From contig BDGG01000002.1 in the NCBI GenBank assembly GCA_001949185.1, positions 2,866,467-2,930,466 on the forward strand: a stretch of 64,000 nucleotides of DNA. Reading direction: 5' to 3'. The DNA comes from Ramazzottius varieornatus. Lineage: Eukaryota > Tardigrada > Eutardigrada > Parachela > Ramazzottiidae. The position numbers and the translations under genes were made by a program. The notes beneath the pieces were generated by a model. That model searched no databases, was not told where the DNA came from, and saw nothing but the letters and a program-made list of their open reading frames with translations. Below are positions 22,872-37,545 of the stretch, piece after piece; the stretch's first letter is position 1, and every line of letters starts with the position of its first letter.

Positions 22872-24025
22872 ATGAACTCGTCCACCACTAATGCTTCGTT
22901 CTCCAATGTCACCACGTGGCAGCTCAGTCAGCAGAACCTGGAGCTATACATTTGGGCAGGTATCACTCTCCCTATTATCTACCTCGCCGCTTCCGGAAAC
23001 CTTCTAACTTTATTGGTCATCGTTCGTTCCCGATGGTGGAAAAGCGGTATCCAGGTTCTGATCCTTAGCATGACCATTGCTGACCTCTCAGCTACTCTAA
23101 TCATTGCACCCGAACAAACGATCAACATGCTCTTCGAAAAATCGTACCCGTGGAGTTACCAACCCTTCTGTCGAGCGATAGGGTACCTCCAAATGGGCGT
23201 CAGCTTCCTGGTTCCCTTACACTGTTGCATGATAGCAGTCAACCGTCTGGTTAGCATCGTTCTCCCGCGTTCATTCCGTAAGTTAACCCAGCGCCCAGCC
23301 GGTATTTTCATGTCTTGCTTCTGCTGGTTTGTCCCATTTTTCCTGCTCATTTTCCCGTTAGCAGAGATCGATGGGAAATTTGGTAATATGCCCTTGTTCG
23401 GTTACTGTACGTGGGATGGGCGAGGTGGCACTCGAGCCATGTCCTATGCTATTTCCGTCTCGGTCATGTATTTACCCACTGCCGTCATATTCGTATGCTA
23501 CATTACCATATTTATCCACCTCAAAAAGATGGAGAAAACGGTAACGGAGATGGCGAGCCAGCGCAGAGCGGCTCGAATTCAGCGCCGTGTTGAAGTGGCC
23601 AAAATGATGCTAGTTACCTTTCTTGTGTTCCTCGTCTGTTACATCCCACTAACATCCTTCTTCTATCTGGCGGGGAACCTCGGCAAACGCCCGAATCCAA
23701 CAATCTTTCTATGGTTGACACTTATCTACTGGCTTGGGGCATGCTGTAATCCGGTACGCAGACTTGTTAGGGAACTATTGACCATAAAATTGAACCACAA
23801 ATCTGAGAAATGAATTACTTCCAGGTTGTTTATTCAGCAATGAACAGGGAGTTCCGAGAGGCGTACCAGGAAGTACTTCGCCGAGGTCGCTGTGGCTGGA
23901 AACCAAAGGTGGGACCGTCAGTGCGCCCATCGGGGAGAACTGGAGAAGCTAACATCGAAGCAAATACAACCAAGCGTCGTTCGTTGAGGCCTTCCACCAG
24001 AACATCCGTAGAGTCGAACGTTTGA
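22872..24025 (+). CDS. Rhodopsin-class GPCR, Tre1/moody-like
   Basis: Plasma-membrane receptor, 360 residues, from exons 22872-23753 and 23825-24025 joined in phase 0. The N-terminus has three N-glycosylation sites (NSS, NAS, NVT). Seven hydrophobic segments are visible. TM1 carries SGNLLTLLVI, and TM3 ends in VNRLVSI, so the DRY motif is NRL. Asn at this place is a hallmark of the Tre1/moody/GPR84-like group. The intron splits the TM7 motif exactly between NP and VVY, and the second exon gives an eighth-helix region and a basic Ser/Thr-rich tail. Conserved cysteines flank TM3 (FCRAIG) and loop 2 (YCTWDG), and TM6 has the VFLVCYIPL core. In flies, relatives act in germ-cell migration and glial barrier function. 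The ligand cannot be read from sequence. Confidence 0.9.
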
Positions 24026-24079
24026 GCAAAATGCCTTGATGAATTAGATCATCAGCAAATGTACTAAACCACATCTGTT

Positions 24080-24133
24080 TCCCCAGTGGCGCACACTTAC
24101 AGTCAACAGCAGTAGTAACTTGCGCCACTTGAG
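24080..24133. repeat. CAAGTGGCGCA hairpin copy
   Basis: CCCAGTGGCGCA pairs with TTGCGCCACTTG about 30 bp later. It lies just downstream of the GPCR gene. Member of the hairpin family described in the findings. Confidence 0.75.
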
Positions 24134-24458
24134 GCAATGATCCGTCTCAATTCATTTGCCCACGCTCAGTTCTCGTTTCGGAATCATCATTATTTCATAT
24201 AACCTTGGGCTGGATAGTGTACCACGAGAGGCGTAATGCATGCGTCATCCGTCAAGGTTAAAAATAAAAACAAAATTTCGAATTCGCGTTAGCTAGTTTC
24301 CCTAACTAGCGGCAGCGCAGAAAACCAAGAGAACTGGCTCAAAAATCCTAGGGTCAACTGCAAGTCTGGCAGTTTACACGTCAGAAGATAGTTTGAAATA
24401 GTAACGGTAAATATTTGCGGAATCAAGATCAAGAAAACGACTCAGTTGGCCGCTCGAA

Positions 24459-27316
<2,858 letters not shown>

Positions 27317-27457
27317 TTTCGAATTGTGCGCGAAAAGAGGTTTTTCCGGAAATTTCGGGGAAGCGTCTGTGATGAGAGTGAGAGTGACGAAGGTTCACAG
27401 AAATAAGGTCAGGCACGATGGTCAACCGGACTTGTGCGCACAGAAGAGAAATGGAGT

Positions 27458-27680
27458 CTGGGCAAAGTTCCTCAGAAGTCTGGGGTCACGGTGTAGAGGC
27501 ATAGTCGAGGAAATTTAGGCAGGGGACAGGGCGGCCCAAGGGTAGGGGTCGGGGCTTGCCATGTGGAGGCCCAGAATTTTCAAGAAAAACCCGAAACCTT
27601 CCCTTGCCCTTCTCAAATTTTATCAGCTGTGCCTCTACGCTATGACCCCAGACTTTTGAGGAACCTTGTTCACAGCCCAA
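27458..27680. mobile_element. TIR element with CTGGGCAAAGTTCCTCA ends
   Basis: CTGGGCAAAGTTCCTCAGAAGTCTGGGGTCAC is mirrored at the right end (GACCCCAGACTTTTGAGGAAC and further). A second copy of similar length, with CTGGGCAGAGTTCCTCAG and GGGTCACAGCATAGAGGCACAGTCGA, lies at 58705-58930. It sits about 140 bp upstream of the helicase start codon. Non-coding. Confidence 0.75.
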
Positions 27681-28861
27681 ATTTAGCAGCGCACTACCAA
27701 AGTCCTCGGACGTTGACTCACCTTCCAGCTGAGTGATCCGCCGGACAGGTTCACGCAGCAATCTCTGACTTGGCTCGTGGAGTATTGAGTTGATGGTGTG
27801 AAGCTAAAAACGTTAGGTCCGAAGACCAAACTTGAAGAAGGAGGATGGACGAAAGCTCCCACAAGGTCGGATGAGAACTGAACAGAGTTCGGACCTCGGA
27901 GTTCTGAAAGAAAAGTTTTTTGAAGATTGCGATGTGCTATATGAAGCTTTCAGGCTTGATTGTTTGAAAAAATCAACAACAAAGAAAGAGGGTGTGGTCG
28001 TGTCCCGAAGACGGCAGATCAGGCAGCGCCGAATATGAATTTGGCTGACATCTCGCACCTGCATGCATATTTCAGCCGTGATTGTCGTATAAATCTGTAC
28101 GTAGGTAAGCAGTAATGATCTTGACGGTTAGCAAGCAGCTTGATTGACCGGAAGTTGATTGGGCTGTCACGGAATCAGAAGAACTGAAGAAGCAAGAAAA
28201 ATTCATCGATTCAAGAATGGGAACTTCGGAATTCCCGTAGTCCCGTTGGTCTTGTCTTAGTCATCTGTCTACAAAATAGCTCTAGGGAAAGGAACACATC
28301 GGTGAAGCCTGGGAAAAACTGCTCCTACAACGAGAGCTTGAAGCCTTGGATGTATTCTACTCCTAGAGGTAACATCATGATTCATGGCCAAGCGTTTCCG
28401 CTGGATAAATTTTAAGTGGATGTTTAGTGTTTTGATTCTTGCACAGTTGGCACAGAATCAATGCACTGCATTCATATCGTCGTTGTTTTCTTTCGTCTTG
28501 CAGAAATGTGGCGAATAATACACCGCAGCGACTTGCTAGACGTAACTTCATCGGCAATTTGGGTGCCTGCGCAAAGTTGATGTCGATTGTCGAACGAGGC
28601 AGCATATTGCCGCAGGATGGAAACGGAAGGCGCTACACAAGCTTCTCATTTGTTCGCCGACGAATGGTGACGAAGATCCCACTTGAGAGTATTCAAGCCA
28701 GCGCTGTGTTTATCTTTGATTTTTTATGGACGGTGGTCTCTATAGTTATGGACTTCTACTTTGATTAACCCGCAGAGAAGTACGGCTTGTGGTGCGGAAA
28801 TTTTGGTACTTATTACCTGCTGAACAAGGACATTTTCTCGTCAGTGCCGTCCGCTACAAGA
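27681..28861. other. No gene seen
   Basis: Between two transposable elements. Small frames without domains. Confidence 0.4.
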
Positions 28862-29602
28862 TACAGCCCGTTCACGCCAACTTGCTACCACCTGCAATTT
28901 CGACGTATAAAAAATAGAGAAGGCTTCTATTCCTTTCTTGCCTATACACTATCATACAACTTTTCAAGCAGCTTCTAGTGAGCTATGGTTGGATAACATA
29001 AGTTGAGAGATGGTTCCGAAAAACAGGTTAATACGACTTCCGGTGGGGAAGACTAATCATCACGAACAAAACGTGCTCTGGAATTCCGGGCGTGAGTAAA
29101 AACCTCAATTCGATTTCAACAAGCGGACACATACTTAGGATGTTAAATAAAATTAGGGCAGACTGCAGGAAAGCCCTGGAAGCGTAGCAAATAAATTAAA
29201 TCCGACGAATTCGACCGTTTTGCCGGTAAACCCCCTCCTCTATAAGAAACTCCAGCTCGTGACCTGAACGGCACATCGGTACTTTCGACCAATTTTCCTA
29301 AAGAACAGTCCGTGTTCTACTTACTGTGAACCAAAAAACAGCAGAACTTCAAACCGAAATTGTAGAAAGTATTTTTGAAAACACCCCCAAAAATTTTGAA
29401 AGTTGGTGCATTTTTCGCGTTTCCCGACCGCTACTTTAATGTCGATTGTAACTTCTGGTAAACGGATTCCGGGTCAGTAGGTTTTCCTGAGGTAGCCAAT
29501 AAGATGCCGGATCGAGGAAAACTGGTTATGAAGTTGCGCGATTATCGCGTGGAGGACGGCTTGAATAAATAGGTGGTAGCAAGTTGGCGTGAACGGGCTG
29601 TA
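28862..29602. mobile_element. 741-bp TIR element, complete copy
   Basis: Perfect 32-bp inverted ends (28862-28893 and 29571-29602), starting TACAGCCCGTTCACGCCAAC and ending with its complement. The terminal TA dinucleotides could be the target duplication of a Tc1/mariner-like system. The interior holds the segment repeated at 1-260. Non-coding and therefore non-autonomous. Confidence 0.93.
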
Positions 29603-29794
29603 GTACGAACGTTATATCAATAGTTGGGAAAGTCAAGGCTGTGATTGAGGCGCTTATAATTTCTGCAGTTTGATTTCTGTATCTGTGCAGGTTCATTACG
29701 ACGGAAGGAATTCTGGAAAGCATGATATTCTGATTTCCGAGTAATTTTGCATCTTTCAATTTCAGCTTTTAGAAAGAAGGGAATAGCTCGTAGA

Positions 29795-32591
29795 ATGACT
29801 TCTGCAAAGGTACACTGATTAGTTCTGTTGGGATATATAAGTGCTTGCTTCCGTTTAGGTTATGCGTTTCAGCATCTTTAGTGGCTTGTTTTACAGGGAG
29901 TATCAAAGCTGCTGGCGTTCACAATTTTCACCACTGTATTTGGCTCGTCGTTTCTGTTTGGATTTCATGCCGGAGCCATGAACGCACCCCAGACCGTAAG
30001 CTCAACTCTTCCTTCCAGGTTCATATGGTAGCGTTTGAATTTGTCGAAGGTACAGAGAGTCAAAATGCGGACAGATAATAGGTCTCTGGATGCGTGAAGT
30101 CAAATGCCGCCGAAGTAACCAAACTGTAGAGACGGAGCATGGTGTCAGCGAGGAGAAATGGTGCAAGAAGCTGGACTTTACCGGCGAACTCAACATGTTC
30201 ACCGACAACAGTGAACTGACCACGTTCTGGACCCTCACCGTGTCCTCCCTCGTCGCCAGCTCCTTCTTCGGAGCCATCTCCGCCAACATTTTTGCTGACC
30301 GAATTGGAAGGTGAACTCTTTGTGCAATCTCCTACCCTGCATACCGTTCTCCTCCTCGAACTGTGTGTTTTGTGTTTCCAGACGAGGAGCCTTATGGGGG
30401 AATGGCGTTGTTGGCGTTATCGGGGCCGTGGTGATGGGATGCGCTTTCTTCGCAGACTCTATCGAAATGCTCGTTCTTGGACGTCTTATAGCGGGTTTTA
30501 CCGTCGGTAAGCCCTTGGGAGATTCGGTTAGACGTCGGGAAGATGTGTGCCTTTTTCCCATGGTAATTCTGCTCAGGTTTGTGCCCAGTACGACTTTGTT
30601 GGATAATTCGCAGAAAAAGGGCAGAATGATATACAGTATGTGACAAGGCCGTGCTCAGCCTGAACTTGCCCATCGTGTTTGTGGGGAAAAAAAAGTTAGA
30701 ATGAACCTTTGGTGCTGAACATGTTTGCAAAATTGTGTCGAAGCACATCGTGGACATGGCTGGACTCTTGGGCTGATCTCGTGAAGGTTTTTGTAGGGAT
30801 AAGTTCCAGTTTGCCTCCGGTGTATCTGAACGAGATAGCGCCCACGTCACTACGAGGCGCAGTGGGCGCTTTGCACGAACTATCACTGGTGACGGGCATT
30901 TTCGTGGCCCAGATTCTGGGTCTGCCGTACATTCTGGGTAACGCATGGGGCTGGCCCCTACTCCTAGGAGCCAGTGGAATACCGGTCCTGTTCATGTTGG
31001 TCGCATTACCATTTTGTCCGGAATCCCCACGGTACTTGTTCGTTAAGAAACAAGACGAGCAGGCTACACGACGGGGTAAACCTTCTTGTTCGTGTTTTTG
31101 AGTTTTCACTGAGGTTTTGTTAGATTGCTGAATTTTTTGTGTAGCATTGAATAGACTACGGGGAACATCCGACGTGGAAGCTGAGCTGGACGAAATCGGG
31201 CAAGAATACGCACTTACCTTGCGGGCTCCGAAGTTCTCGATCGGCGACCTGTTCAAAGACCCGTTCCTCCGTAAAACAACCTTCATTGCCATCGGTGTCA
31301 TGGTTTGCCAGCATTTCTCCGGAGTAATAGCAGTAAGCGGATGTGTATCTCCGGTTTTTCTTCTCGGTGTTTCGCATTGACGGTGTTCGGGAGCGCCATA
31401 CGATATATCCGAGATCGTCATCTCAAGTGGCGCGCGTTTTCATCGTTATTGGCTGGAGGCGTGCGCAACTTGGGAAAGAGATCTTCGCCGTTTCGTTTGC
31501 TGTCCTTCCGTGCTTCTATTAACTTTATTGTATGGTAGGTGATGTTTTACTCGACGGCCATCTTCAAATCCGCTGGACTCACACAAAGCAACCAAGCGAT
31601 CTACGCCACGATAGCACTGGGTGGGATAAATGTGCTGGCCACTGTCGTCACGGTCTTCCTGATGGAGAAAGTCGGTCGGAAGGTCTTACTTCTGATCGGG
31701 TTTACGGGCATGGCCGTCCTCATGACCATTCTCACTATCTGCCTTTTTCAAACAGTAAGTCTCTGCATCGTCTCTCCGACTTGACGATCGTGAGTAAAGA
31801 AGGCTATCTCTTCAGAAAGTAACACACCCTTTGGTGGAAGATAATGCGCTAGCTATTGGCATCAATCCGTTCGCAATCGGAAGTACCCTTAGCCTCCTCG
31901 GCTACATCATTTTCTTCTCGATCGGGCCAGGTAAGGCTTGCTCCATTTCCTTGTCCATTTGGAGCTGAGCAAACCAAATGTACGAGATTTTTCGCTCGAG
32001 CGGCGCATTTTTGGTTGTTATTGTGTGGCAGGATGCGCTACTCAGCAGAAGAGTCTTGGGGCTTTGTCTGCCCAGCAGCATTTGCTGACTCAATAAGTCT
32101 GACTCAACATTTACTTGGTTCTTGTAGGTGCAATACCCTGGGTCCTAGTGACGGAGCTCTTCGCTACCGCACCACGAGCAGCGGCCAGCAGTGTCGCTGT
32201 GGGTGTGAACCGTCTTTCGGCTTTTTTGATCGCCCTGGCCTTTCCCTATATTCAGGTACGTCTCGAGACTCAAAGAATGACGCAGAAAAAATCGGTACGG
32301 TGTGCGTTTTTCGTGAAGTAGTATCGGTGTTTTCCTCGTTTTTGGTAGGCGGCGATTGAGGAATATACCTTCGTGATATTCATTGCGACGTTGACGCTGG
32401 CTATGGTTTTCACGAACACTTGCATCATTGAAACGAAGGGCAAAACCGTGGAAGCCATCCAGTACGAGCTGCGACATGGTCCGCTGATGACAAGACATTC
32501 ACGACGTAGTGCTATCAAACCCAGAGTTCGTGATGTAACTTACGACCAAGTTGAAATGGAAGAAAAAACTATAGTCAAGGAAATAACGTAG
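29795..32591 (+). CDS. GLUT/SLC2-type facilitated sugar transporter, paralogue 1
   Basis: Hexose transporter of the plasma membrane, 12 TM major-facilitator fold, 547 residues. Ten exons: 29795-29809, 29897-29995, 30075-30310, 30382-30506, 30797-31075, 31145-31332, 31539-31754, 31816-31930, 32128-32255, 32349-32591, all phases matching. Exon 1 is only MTSAK. Signature motifs: FGFHAGAMNAPQT in TM1, FADRIGRRGALWG (loop 2-3 RxGRR), EMLVLGRLIAG, LPPVYLNEIAPTSLRGA, PESPRYLF, ALNRLRGTSDVEAE, MFYSTAIFKSAG, EKVGRK, IPWVLVTELF in TM10 and IETKGKT after TM12 (the family has PETKG). Class-I GLUTs have QLS in TM7; here the equivalent is QHFSGV. A large Cys-containing loop lies between TM1 and TM2 (CKKLDFTGEL). 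The next gene downstream is its tandem duplicate. Confidence 0.93.
31415..31486. repeat. CAAGTGGCGCG hairpin in a transporter intron
   Basis: CATCTCAAGTGGCGCGCG pairs with GCGTGCGCAACTTGGG and the flanks GAGATC/GATCTC-like words also mirror. It lies in intron 31333-31538, which is 206 bp while the equivalent intron of paralogue 2 is 76 bp. Confidence 0.8.
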
Positions 32592-33099
32592 GACAATGAC
32601 GTTATACGTTGGGTTTGCCCCAAGTTCTTGTCAAACTGAAGTCCGCAAGTGTACAGTATCTTGACTGTTCTTGGTTACAAAGTTTGAGTGTGGCGACCCG
32701 AGTTTCTTTTTCCTGCATGAAGGAAGTGGGCACCGCATTTCTTCACTTGAGTATCGACTCTACTCAGCACTGCCTCCTTGACAGCCTGCGCCCTGTGGCT
32801 GACTGAATTATATGAGTATTTTAGCCGGAGGACACAGCGTGGTCTTGCATGCACTTGCTTGTTCCGCGCTGGTTACTGCGAGCGATTATGACACCCAACG
32901 CCACCCAAGCCGGTAATAACAAACTTGAAGCTTTTTTCTCCAAGTTGCGGTTTGTGCGCCGTGATCGTTATCGAATCAATCGCTCCCTTGAATTTTTACG
33001 TCTACTCTTACATGCCAATGTTGTGCCAAATGTGCAGAGAAGACCACTTTGTTGGACTTGTCGAGGGACGTATCGGCTAATACTTTTGGAGCCAGCAAA
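32592..33099. other. Spacer between tandem transporter genes
   Basis: No exon or element recognised. It must hold the 3' UTR of paralogue 1 and the promoter of paralogue 2. Confidence 0.5.
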
Positions 33100-35422
33100 A
33101 TGCCAGCGAAAAACGTACGTGATCAGTGTGCTGCTTGCCATCGATATTTTTTGTCGGACGGGGACGTTTTGTGGTTGCAGACTGTGACAAGATGGCTGGG
33201 ACTTTCAATCTTCACCACGGCCTTGGGGTCATCGTTCCTCTTCGGATACCACGTTGGAGTACTTAATGCACCGCAAACGGTTAGTCTAACTTGTTCATCG
33301 TGTCAATCATTGTCTTGAATAAACCATCACAATGTGCCGAAGAGTCTGATCTGGACTTGGCGGACAGGTAATGGGACTATGGGTACGGGAAGTCAAATGC
33401 CGACGAAGCGTACAGGACATCGCCCCGGCAGATGGCGCATACCACGACCACTGGTGCAAACAGCTGAACTTTACAGAAGAACTGACGATGTTCACGGACA
33501 ATGCCGAGCTGAATACGCTTTGGTCCTTGGCTGTTGCCGCGCTCATCTTCGCCTCCTTCTTCGGAGCGATTTCTGCCAGTACATTTGCCAACAAAATCGG
33601 ACGGTGAAGTATTTCTTTGGTGTCTTTCTCGACCTAACATACAGATGGCTTATATAAGTAATATGGCCAAATATTCAGGAGAGGAACTCTATGGTGGAAC
33701 AGCGTGCTCGGTGTTGTAGCCGCTGCCGTCCTTGCATGCTCTTACCTCGCGGACTCTTTCGAAATGCTGATCCTGGGACGTTTGGTAGCCGGCTTTGCTT
33801 CGGGTTAGCACAGGACGTGCCGGGACGTTCATCTGAATGTCTGGACGAGTAATGTGTTCTGTACCTGTAGGGATAAATACGGCCTTACCTCCGGTGTACT
33901 TGAACGAAATATCGCCGAGGACCCTACGTGGAGCCATTGGGGCGATTCACCCGTTCGCTGCTGCCATAGGTCTCTTGGTCTCTCGAATACTGGGTTTGCC
34001 GTACATCCTGGGTAACGAATGGGGCTGGCCGATCTTACTAGCCGTCAGTGTCATACCCATGATGTACCAGCTGGTTGCGTTCCCCTTTTGCCCTGAATCA
34101 CCGAGATATCTCTTCGTCGAAAAGAGCGACGAAAGCGCTACACGACACGGTAAGTTTCACTAATGTTTCCGACAACTCTCTGGTTATACCAGCACCCTCT
34201 TTGTCGTAGCGCTGCAGAAGTTGAGAAATACGTCAAACGTCGATGCTGAGCTGGCTGACTTCCAGCGAGACCACGAGCTGTCTAAGGGAGCGCCAAGAGT
34301 CACCATCGGGGAGCTCTTCAAAGACCCGTTCCTTCGCAAGACAACCTTTATAGCCATTGGAGTGATGGTCAGCCAACATCTTACCGGGGTTATCGCGGTT
34401 AGCATTACCGATGATTTCTTGTTCCAACATTTTACAGTTGCATGCTTCTAGTTTGTGTGTCTGTTTACTCCAGGTGATGTACTATTCGACCGCCATCTTC
34501 AAATCCGCCGGCTTGGTTCATGGCAACCAGGCCATTTACGGCACTATTGGCCTGGGTGTTGTTAACGTCGTAATGACGCTAGCCGCTGTTTTCTTGGTGG
34601 AAAAGACGGGCCGAAAACGTTTGCTCCTAATCGGCCTAGGAGGTTCGATCGTCTTCATGAGCTTGCTGGTTGTATGCACCACGCAATCGGTAAGTAGTAA
34701 ATATGCCTTGAACATCCAAAGTCTCCAAAGGTTGGACGATGGAACAACAAAAATAAAAGCACTCGTGTTTTTAGAAAGCGACGCAGTTATCACATGATTC
34801 GCAGTTTTTGGGGACCATCAACCCATATGCCGTCGGTAGTACCATCAGCCTCGTCATCTACAGTATTTTTGTCTCCATAGGACCAGGTAAATGAATAAAT
34901 TAAGGTTCGATACATTGACAAGAAAAGCGCAAGCATCCCAGTCCGGTCCGGTTCTTGTTTAGGTAATCTGCTGTTTCGTTTCAGCCGCAATTCCGAATCT
35001 CCTGGTATCTGAGCTCTTTGCTACAGCCCCGCGAGCCGCCGGCAGTAGCGTGGCGGTGGGAGTTAACCGAATTACTGGCTTTGCAATTACATTAGCATTT
35101 CCCTACATCAAGGTAAGCCAGCCAGATGTGGTACTCGAGCTCGACAATGGAAAGCAACACCGCGTGAATGGTGCCGCAATTCGCTTCTTTACAGGCTTCC
35201 ATTGAAGAGTACACGTTTGTGGTGTTTGTCGTCACACTGGCAGTGACTATAGTTTTCACCAAGATTTGCGTCATTGAAACAAAGGGCAAAACGACAGAGG
35301 AAATCCAGTACGAGCTACGACATGGCCAAGTGATGAGCAAGGCTTCGCGACACAGCACCGACGTCAAACCCGGAACTCGTGATGTGGCATATTACAAAGT
35401 CCAAACGGAAGAAAAGCTGTAG
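33100..35422 (+). CDS. GLUT/SLC2-type facilitated sugar transporter, paralogue 2
   Basis: Same fold and role as paralogue 1, 541 residues. Exons: 33100-33114, 33181-33279, 33368-33603, 33679-33803, 33871-34149, 34210-34397, 34474-34689, 34775-34886, 34985-35112, 35195-35422. Exons 1-7 and 9 have exactly the lengths of paralogue 1 (15, 99, 236, 125, 279, 188, 216, 128 bp); exon 8 is 3 bp shorter and exon 10 is 15 bp shorter. Motifs: FGYHVGVLNAPQT, FANKIGRRGTLWW, LPPVYLNEISPRTLRGA, PESPRYLF, QHLTGV in TM7, EKTGRK, IPNLLVSELF and IETKGKT. The TM10 segment, IPWVLVTELF in paralogue 1, is IPNLLVSELF here: the Trp of the IPW motif is Asn. In GLUT1 this Trp lies near the sugar and cytochalasin B site, so transport properties may differ. 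Confidence 0.93.
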
Positions 35423-35891
35423 GGGAGCACTGTTAACACTTACTTCACGAAAACACTGTAGAAAGACAGCTCTATCTGGTCACTTTCTTCGTATTATACT
35501 ATCAGTGGACGCTTCACTCCCCCGTCACTGAAATTTAAGGTAAGCGTTCTGGCAGCGTCCAGATAACGCTCTGATGACAATGGCGGATAAGTGTCCTGTC
35601 GGTGGCTAGAGAGACCGTTATGACTCAATATGCGTTAAACACTGTTGGAATTTATTTTCGTTGAAAAGCAAATTACTGTATGGCCATAAGATGGAAACGC
35701 TTTTCCGACGCGGAACGATGGTCGTATCAATGTTGCAGCTAGACGGAGCAATTTCTTGATGTACGAGCTAAAGGTTGTAACGTCGAAGGAACCGAAAAGT
35801 TGTTCCGGCGCGCATGATGATACAATTGAGCGCGATACCGATCACGTGGATCAATATGATCAGGATAAAAGCTACATAAGCAGCGGTGGTG
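35423..35891. other. 3' flank of the transporter pair
   Basis: No gene seen. A plus-strand frame of 87 codons from 35756 runs into the foldback element and has no domain. Confidence 0.4.
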
Positions 35892-36175
35892 TACGAGGGA
35901 AAGGTTGTAAACTTAGCCGCCCCATACCGGGGTTTGTAAAGTCAGCCACGGCTGTATCATTTATCGGTTGCTTGACTAATTCATTGTCAAACTTGGGTTT
36001 TTTTGAATTCTCACGTTGACTGTACGAGTACCTGATACCATTCGACAGCCTATTAGTTTGAATATCAATATATCCATAAACGTCTGGGATTAACTAGGAG
36101 GGAACAGGCGGAACTTGGACGGCTAACTTTACAAACCCGGTATGGGGCGGCTAACTTCACAACCTTTCCCTCGTA
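35892..36175. mobile_element. 284-bp foldback element with about 55-bp arms
   Basis: The left arm TACGAGGGAAAGGTTGTAAACTTAGCCGCCCCATACCGGG and its inverse at 36120-36175 pair with few mismatches. TA at both ends. The right arm begins exactly where GPCR relic A loses its coding sequence (after VPPLR), so it inserted into that gene. Confidence 0.88.
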
Positions 36176-36652
36176 GGTCCTCAACGGCGGAACAGTAATG
36201 GTGAAATTGATAGGGTCGAGGCAACTTAGAGACTTGCAACCATGCCCAAAGACACATGAATGCTTTGTTCTTGAACCTTAGATTCGGGTACAAGATACTC
36301 CACTGACTGCGAACACCATACTCTGATCATGAGCCCAGAATATGGTTGCATAAGACGCTACCCAGGTTAGGACCATGCAGGTTCTTGAGATAGCACTTCC
36401 GATGCTTATAGGGTGAGTCGGTGCTACGTGAGGCACGAGGTTGTGGCTACACGAATAGAGTGTTCTCAATACGTGTGGAAGCGAAATCACCGAGCATGTA
36501 CAGTATCGCCTTGCCAAAGTGCCGGAAGATACATTGAGTGTGCGGCTGGTTATAATTAATCCAACCCTAGCCATTTCTTCATTTGAGCTCTCAAGGGCGG
36601 AACAGTGACGATGAACATGATAGGATCCAGACAATTGGCGACCTCCAGCCAC
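36176..36652 (-). pseudogene. GPCR relic A (TM6-TM7 remnant)
   Basis: The frame LTWVASYATIFWAHDQSMVF aligns with TM6 of relics B and C. After a TAA stop and degenerate sequence it ends in CLDPI.FTITVPPLR, matching CLDPIMFIVTVPPLR of relic B. The C-terminus after PPLR is replaced by the foldback element at 35892-36175. Clearly non-functional. Confidence 0.75.
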
Positions 36653-37200
36653 GCACAGAGTCCCAGGAATGCTTTGTTGTTGAACCAGGGATTTGGATAC
36701 AGGAATACTTCACTGCCAGAGTACACCACATTCGGTGCCCAGAACACTGTCGCACAAGACGCTATCTAGGTCAGGACCACGAAACTGTTCGAGATGGACT
36801 TTGCACGTCTATTTGGTCGAAAATCATGCGCCGGCTCTGGATCGTGCTCCTCTAGATGCGAGATTGCTTCAGCCCGTGTGGAAGCTTTACCCTGCACTGC
36901 TAAGGCTGGATGCCGTTTTCGTCCAGTGGTTATTGATGGGACTCGCTGACTCGTGGTGGGAATTCTGTTACCGCCTAAAGAGACCCTGATACGGTGTCTG
37001 GCCCGCTGTTTGAGACAAAGGATCGGGTAGGTGGCTATTACGAAGGCAGTTGGTGACACGAAGAGGAACAAGACGATGAGAGAAAGTGTGTACTGCTTGT
37101 AGGTCAGGAGCCGACAAACCACGATGGGTTCTTGCAGGAACGGTTTGTTCAAGATAACCCACGGTAGGATAAGCGACGCACTGTTGACTGAAACCAAGTA
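36545..37200 (-). pseudogene. GPCR relic B (TM4-TM7)
   Basis: A TM4-TM5 block (ASLILPWVILNKPFLQEP, LIVLFLFVSPTAFVIATYPIL) is followed by a Lys/Arg-rich third loop and the TM6-TM7 block (FWAPNVVYSGSEVF, LCAWLEVANCLDPIMFIVTV). It has a TAG in TM6 where relic C has Ser (FVVLT-stop-IASCATVFW against FLVLTSVAFSATFFW), and no TM1-TM3 was found to its right. TM7 has LDPIMF where most rhodopsin-class receptors have NPxxY. Confidence 0.75.
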
Positions 37201-37545
37201 TCAGGCTATCCGTATACTCTTGCTGTCTCTTGCCCTTAAGACCTTCCGGCATATTCCAGGCTAACCTTGCTCAAGATGGGAAAAGAAATACGTAATAAGG
37301 AACGAAATCTGGAATGACTGTATTCCGTATTTTGCACTGCGAGATTTTACTTGCTCACGTCACAGGGCTAGTTTCTGCTATGAAATTTTGTCCAGACCAA
37401 TAATTAGGCCAGCCGCGTGTACTTGAATGAAGTTTCATTTGGCAGAGGTCACAAATTGGTGGCATAATCAAGAAGAACCATTGCTAAAGTGTTTAAACAG
37501 GAACCTGCGGTGATATCTGCTCAATTCTCACCTGAGACCCAGTAG

